From: Bdellovibrionales bacterium
Lineage (GTDB): Bacteria; Bdellovibrionota; Bdellovibrionia; Bdellovibrionales; JAMPXM01
Direction: 5' to 3'
NCBI GenBank assembly: GCA_005792225.1
Contig: SXSP01000535.1
Location: 1 to 6,865 of the forward strand
Length of the DNA: 6,865 nucleotides
Shown: positions 4,496-6,865 of the stretch, piece by piece
Position numbering within the stretch: the first letter of the stretch is position 1
Layout: each line of letters opens with the position of its first letter
Position numbers and translations under genes: made by a program
Notes under the pieces: generated by a model
The model's input: only the letters and a program-made list of their open reading frames with translations
Database searches by the model: none
What the model was told of the DNA's origin: nothing

Positions 4496-6865
4496 TTACT
4501 GTGTGCTCGCGGCAGGTAACCGCGTTTCAAGAAGGCGCAATGCCGTGTTCAACTCGGGACTTGTCGGCGCAATTGACAAACCTTTGCGTGCCGCCTGAAT
4601 TGCGAGTTCGAACTTTCCTAAACCCATCAAACTCAAGGATTGTCCCAAATAGGGAAGGTGAAGCCACGGCGAAATCGCGATCGCTTTTTCGAAAAGGTTC
4701 AGCGCAGTCGTCAAGTCGCCATGCTCGTACTTAAAGCGGCCGTAGTTGTAGTGCGTGAGCGCATCGCTCGCATGAATTTCAGTTGCGGTTTGAAGGAGCC
4801 GTTCGGCTTGATCAAGATTTCCCATTCGCTCAAAGGAGGTAGACGTCTTGATGTAGGCCTCAGCATCCACGGCCCGGGCGCGTAGATCGTAGCCTTTCTT
4901 AAAGGCGTCTACGGCCTCGTGATCCTTCTTCTGATCGGAGTACGCGCTCGCAACAACTCCCCAATCAAATGCTTCAAGGTCAGTGCGATCACCGGCGACA
5001 TTCCAAAAACCGACGACAGCGAAGGGCGTCACCATAAGACTCGACACGGTCAAGATTCCGAAGCGTCTTGTTCTCATCAAGGTCCACGCTCGGGTGAATG
5101 CCGCCCCGGCGAACGGAAAGAGAAAAACCACGATCGGCAATCGGTATCGGTCGGTCACGTAATAGAGAAGAATGGAGCCGGCGTAAGCAAAGCCCATAAA
5201 AAAGAGAAACGGGGTGACCGATGGGCGCCGCGGATCGAGCCAAGAGCTCGAGAGTCCGAAGGCGGCGAGCACCGAAAGGATGCCGAAACTCACCAGCGGC
5301 CAACCGAGAAATGTCCCCATTTTCTCCGCGACGAACGTGACATCATAATTGTCAGGCTGCTCGTAATCGTTCCAGAAGAAAATGGCTTTATTGAGGACGG
5401 ATGCGAGCTGCTGCATGGGATTCGCGAGCGCAAACGCAACACCCTTTTGGAACCAGTAATCAGAAACTTCTGAAGGAAGAAGCTTTCGTCCTAGCTCTTT
5501 TTCCGCCACGCGTGTGACATCCTGCTCTTCTTGCCCCGGCTCCGATGAGATCTCGGGTGGATAGCGGTTGGCGCCCGTGGTGATCTCGGAATTCCCCATG
5601 TAAAAATTGAAGCCGCTCGTGTAGTTGAGAAGGACAAAATCTCGGCTCGCGATGTAGTTGTGGATGGGCGCGGGTGAAACGGCGAGTGCGGTGCCGACGC
5701 TGAAGACAAGAGCCGGGAGAATCGCGGCTCGTCGCCATTTCACGACAGAAGCGAGCACCACCACGGGAGCCATGATCAAGACGTTACCGCGCGTGAGCGC
5801 GGATAAGCCAAGAAAGAGCCCGGCTGCGAAAAACTCGCGTTTTCGATTTTGCGAAAAGGCATTCGCCACAAAAAATAAAAAGACGGAGAGCAGGAAGATG
5901 CTCAGAGTCTCCTTCATGGCCGGAGCCGTATAAAAGATAAGAGGCCGGTAGAAGATCGCGAGAATTCCTGCGGCGACTCCAGCGAATTCACCGAAATGTT
6001 TTGCGGTGAACCACGCGAGTATGCCGCAAGTGAGGGCGCCCAAGAAGGCTTGCACGCACGAGACAACTAAAAACTCATGGCCGAAAACCTTATAGAGGAG
6101 CGCCAGAAAATAAGGGTAGAGCGGGGATTGATAAAAGGCGGTATCGCGGAGGAACTTTCCCGAGAGAATTTCTTGCGCCCAGGCGTCGTAGGCCAGGGCA
6201 TCGAGAAGAGGAGCGCCCGCGTAGGGCGTTCGGAGCCATTGCGAAACGAATGCGAGTCGAACCACCAATCCCGTTGCGAAAACGAGCAGCGCGATCGTGC
6301 GCAGCCGAGGGCGTACCGGGAAGGCGTCGAGAGCCCGATCTCTCTTATAGGGTCTGGTATCGAGCACGTTGTAGCGGATGATATGAAACAGCGCCGCGAC
6401 ACCGTCGGCCGGGCCGATCTTTTTTCCCTCGGCGACAGTGCGAGGATTGTAGCTGATCGGGACCTCGCGAATGCGGGCTCCAATTCGCGACAATCGCGCC
6501 GTGAGCTCGAGTTCGATCCCGAAGCGATTGGAACTGAGCCGGAGACTGCGGGCGATCGAGCCCTTCATCACTTTATAACAGGTCTCGACGTCGCTCACCT
6601 TCGTCTTCGACATGAAATTAAAGAACCAAGTTAAAAACAGGTTCGCGAACATTTGGATGAATGAGAGCCAGCGTGCTTTCGCCCCGCCGAGAAAACGGCT
6701 TCCGTAGACGGCATCGGCTTCGTTTTTAATGAGCGGGGTGAGGAGAGCATCGTAGTCGTTCGGATTGTACTCGAGATCCGCGTCCTGAATCACGATGGCA
6801 TCGTCGTCGTGAGCAAGCGTGAGCGCGTGCGCGAATCCCGTGCGAATCGCCGCTCCCTTCCCACG
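4496..6865 (-). CDS. GT2 / PMT-ArnT-type membrane glycosyltransferase / TPR fusion (5' partial)
   Basis: 789 residues visible; the frame is open through the right edge, and the GTG at 6793 lies inside the GT2 core, so it is not the start. Visible residues begin RGKGAAIRTGFAHAL, then IVIQDADLEYNP carries the DxD-type metal motif of the dolichol-phosphate-mannose-synthase-like GT2 family; ETCYKVMKG and EVPISYNPRTVAEGKKI complete that fold (to about residue 165). From about 188 to 622 there are roughly eleven or twelve hydrophobic segments with a first external loop containing LLDALAYDAWA (Asp at about 222, the usual catalytic acidic position of PMT/ArnT enzymes), YQSPLYPYFLALL, LTRGN, and GFNFYMGN. 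The C-terminus (about 628-770) holds about four TPR helix pairs. Expected role: charge undecaprenyl or similar lipid phosphate with a sugar, then transfer it to protein or glycan on the far side of the membrane. The sugar and acceptor cannot be read from the sequence. Confidence 0.88.
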   Translation of the reverse strand, partial: RGKGAAIRTGFAHALTLAHDDDAIVIQDADLEYNPNDYDALLTPLIKNEADAVYGSRFLGGAKARWLSFIQMFANLFLTWFFNFMSKTKVSDVETCYKVMKGSIARSLRLSSNRFGIELELTARLSRIGARIREVPISYNPRTVAEGKKIGPADGVAALFHIIRYNVLDTRPYKRDRALDAFPVRPRLRTIALLVFATGLVVRLAFVSQWLRTPYAGAPLLDALAYDAWAQEILSGKFLRDTAFYQSPLYPYFLALLYKVFGHEFLVVSCVQAFLGALTCGILAWFTAKHFGEFAGVAAGILAIFYRPLIFYTAPAMKETLSIFLLSVFLFFVANAFSQNRKREFFAAGLFLGLSALTRGNVLIMAPVVVLASVVKWRRAAILPALVFSVGTALAVSPAPIHNYIASRDFVLLNYTSGFNFYMGNSEITTGANRYPPEISSEPGQEEQDVTRVAEKELGRKLLPSEVSDYWFQKGVAFALANPMQQLASVLNKAIFFWNDYEQPDNYDVTFVAEKMGTFLGWPLVSFGILSVLAAFGLSSSWLDPRRPSVTPFLFFMGFAYAGSILLYYVTDRYRLPIVVFLFPFAGAAFTRAWTLMRTRRFGILTVSSLMVTPFAVVGFWNVAGDRTDLEAFDWGVVASAYSDQKKDHEAVDAFKKGYDLRARAVDAEAYIKTSTSFERMGNLDQAERLLQTATEIHASDALTHYNYGRFKYEHGDLTTALNLFEKAIAISPWLHLPYLGQSLSLMGLGKFELAIQAARKGLSIAPTSPELNTALRLLETRLPAASTQ
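4559..4981 (-). other. C-terminal TPR domain of the glycosyltransferase fusion
   Basis: About four consecutive 34-residue helix pairs follow the last membrane helix. Recognisable units start near WGVVASAYSDQKKDHEAV, AYIKTSTSFERMGNLDQAE, THYNYGRFKYEHGDLTTAL and PYLGQSLSLMGLGKFELAI, with the TPR pattern of small residues at positions 8 and 20 and the ends AIAISP and GLSIAP. TPRs bind protein partners, so the domain may present an acceptor or a complex partner to the enzyme. Its side of the membrane depends on the helix count, which I cannot fix by eye. Confidence 0.8.

Noticed and set aside
4919..5473. Plus-strand open frame opposite the glycosyltransferase
   Set aside because: It is highly charged, low in complexity and antisense to membrane helices and loops of a recognised protein, so it is a shadow.
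4496..6793. The GTG at 6793 as the start of the glycosyltransferase
   Set aside because: It encodes the Val of IVIQDADLEY inside the GT2 core; upstream codons give GKGAAIRTGFAHAL, a standard GT2 segment.

Overview
The window reads as a gene-dense, moderately GC-rich (by eye) stretch of a Gram-negative-type bacterial chromosome. It holds five protein genes and no RNA genes, insertion sequences, CRISPR repeats or phage genes that I can see. The protein style (PAS/GAF-GGDEF signalling, a CheA-like membrane kinase, CheX, a TPR-bearing membrane glycosyltransferase) would fit Bdellovibrionota or another delta-proteobacterial-type lineage. That taxonomic guess is inference from gene content only.

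Layout. On the + strand, the left edge cuts into a diguanylate cyclase (1-1350). It is followed after 41 bases by a membrane sensor kinase of CheA type (1392-3452). On the - strand, reading right to left, the window holds most of a large three-part glycosyltransferase (6865-4496, its N-terminus lies beyond the right edge), then a single-domain CheY-like response regulator (4385-3966), then a CheX-family phosphatase (3952-3449). The two gene sets converge at 3449-3452, where the stop codons of the kinase and of CheX share the palindrome TTAA. The only non-coding gaps are 41, 13 and 110 bases, so no stretch over 300 bases lacks a gene.

How the genes may work together. The kinase carries six or so membrane helices, a PAS-like region, a histidine phosphotransfer domain with the CheA-style motif HTLKG, and a CheA-style ATPase, but no recognisable CheW-like coupling domain and no receiver. 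The response regulator keeps every phosphorylation residue of CheY at the same relative spacing, and the CheX gene 13 bases downstream would supply its phosphatase. The simplest reading is a compact membrane-bound kinase / CheY / CheX phosphorelay not tied to chemoreceptors. This is inferred from adjacency and family roles. The diguanylate cyclase upstream of the kinase has no receiver in its visible part, so any link from the relay to cyclic di-GMP is open.

The glycosyltransferase joins a cytoplasmic GT2 (dolichol-phosphate-mannose-synthase type) domain to a polytopic GT-C (PMT/ArnT type) membrane domain and a C-terminal TPR domain. This suggests one polypeptide that both loads a sugar onto a lipid carrier and transfers it to a target.
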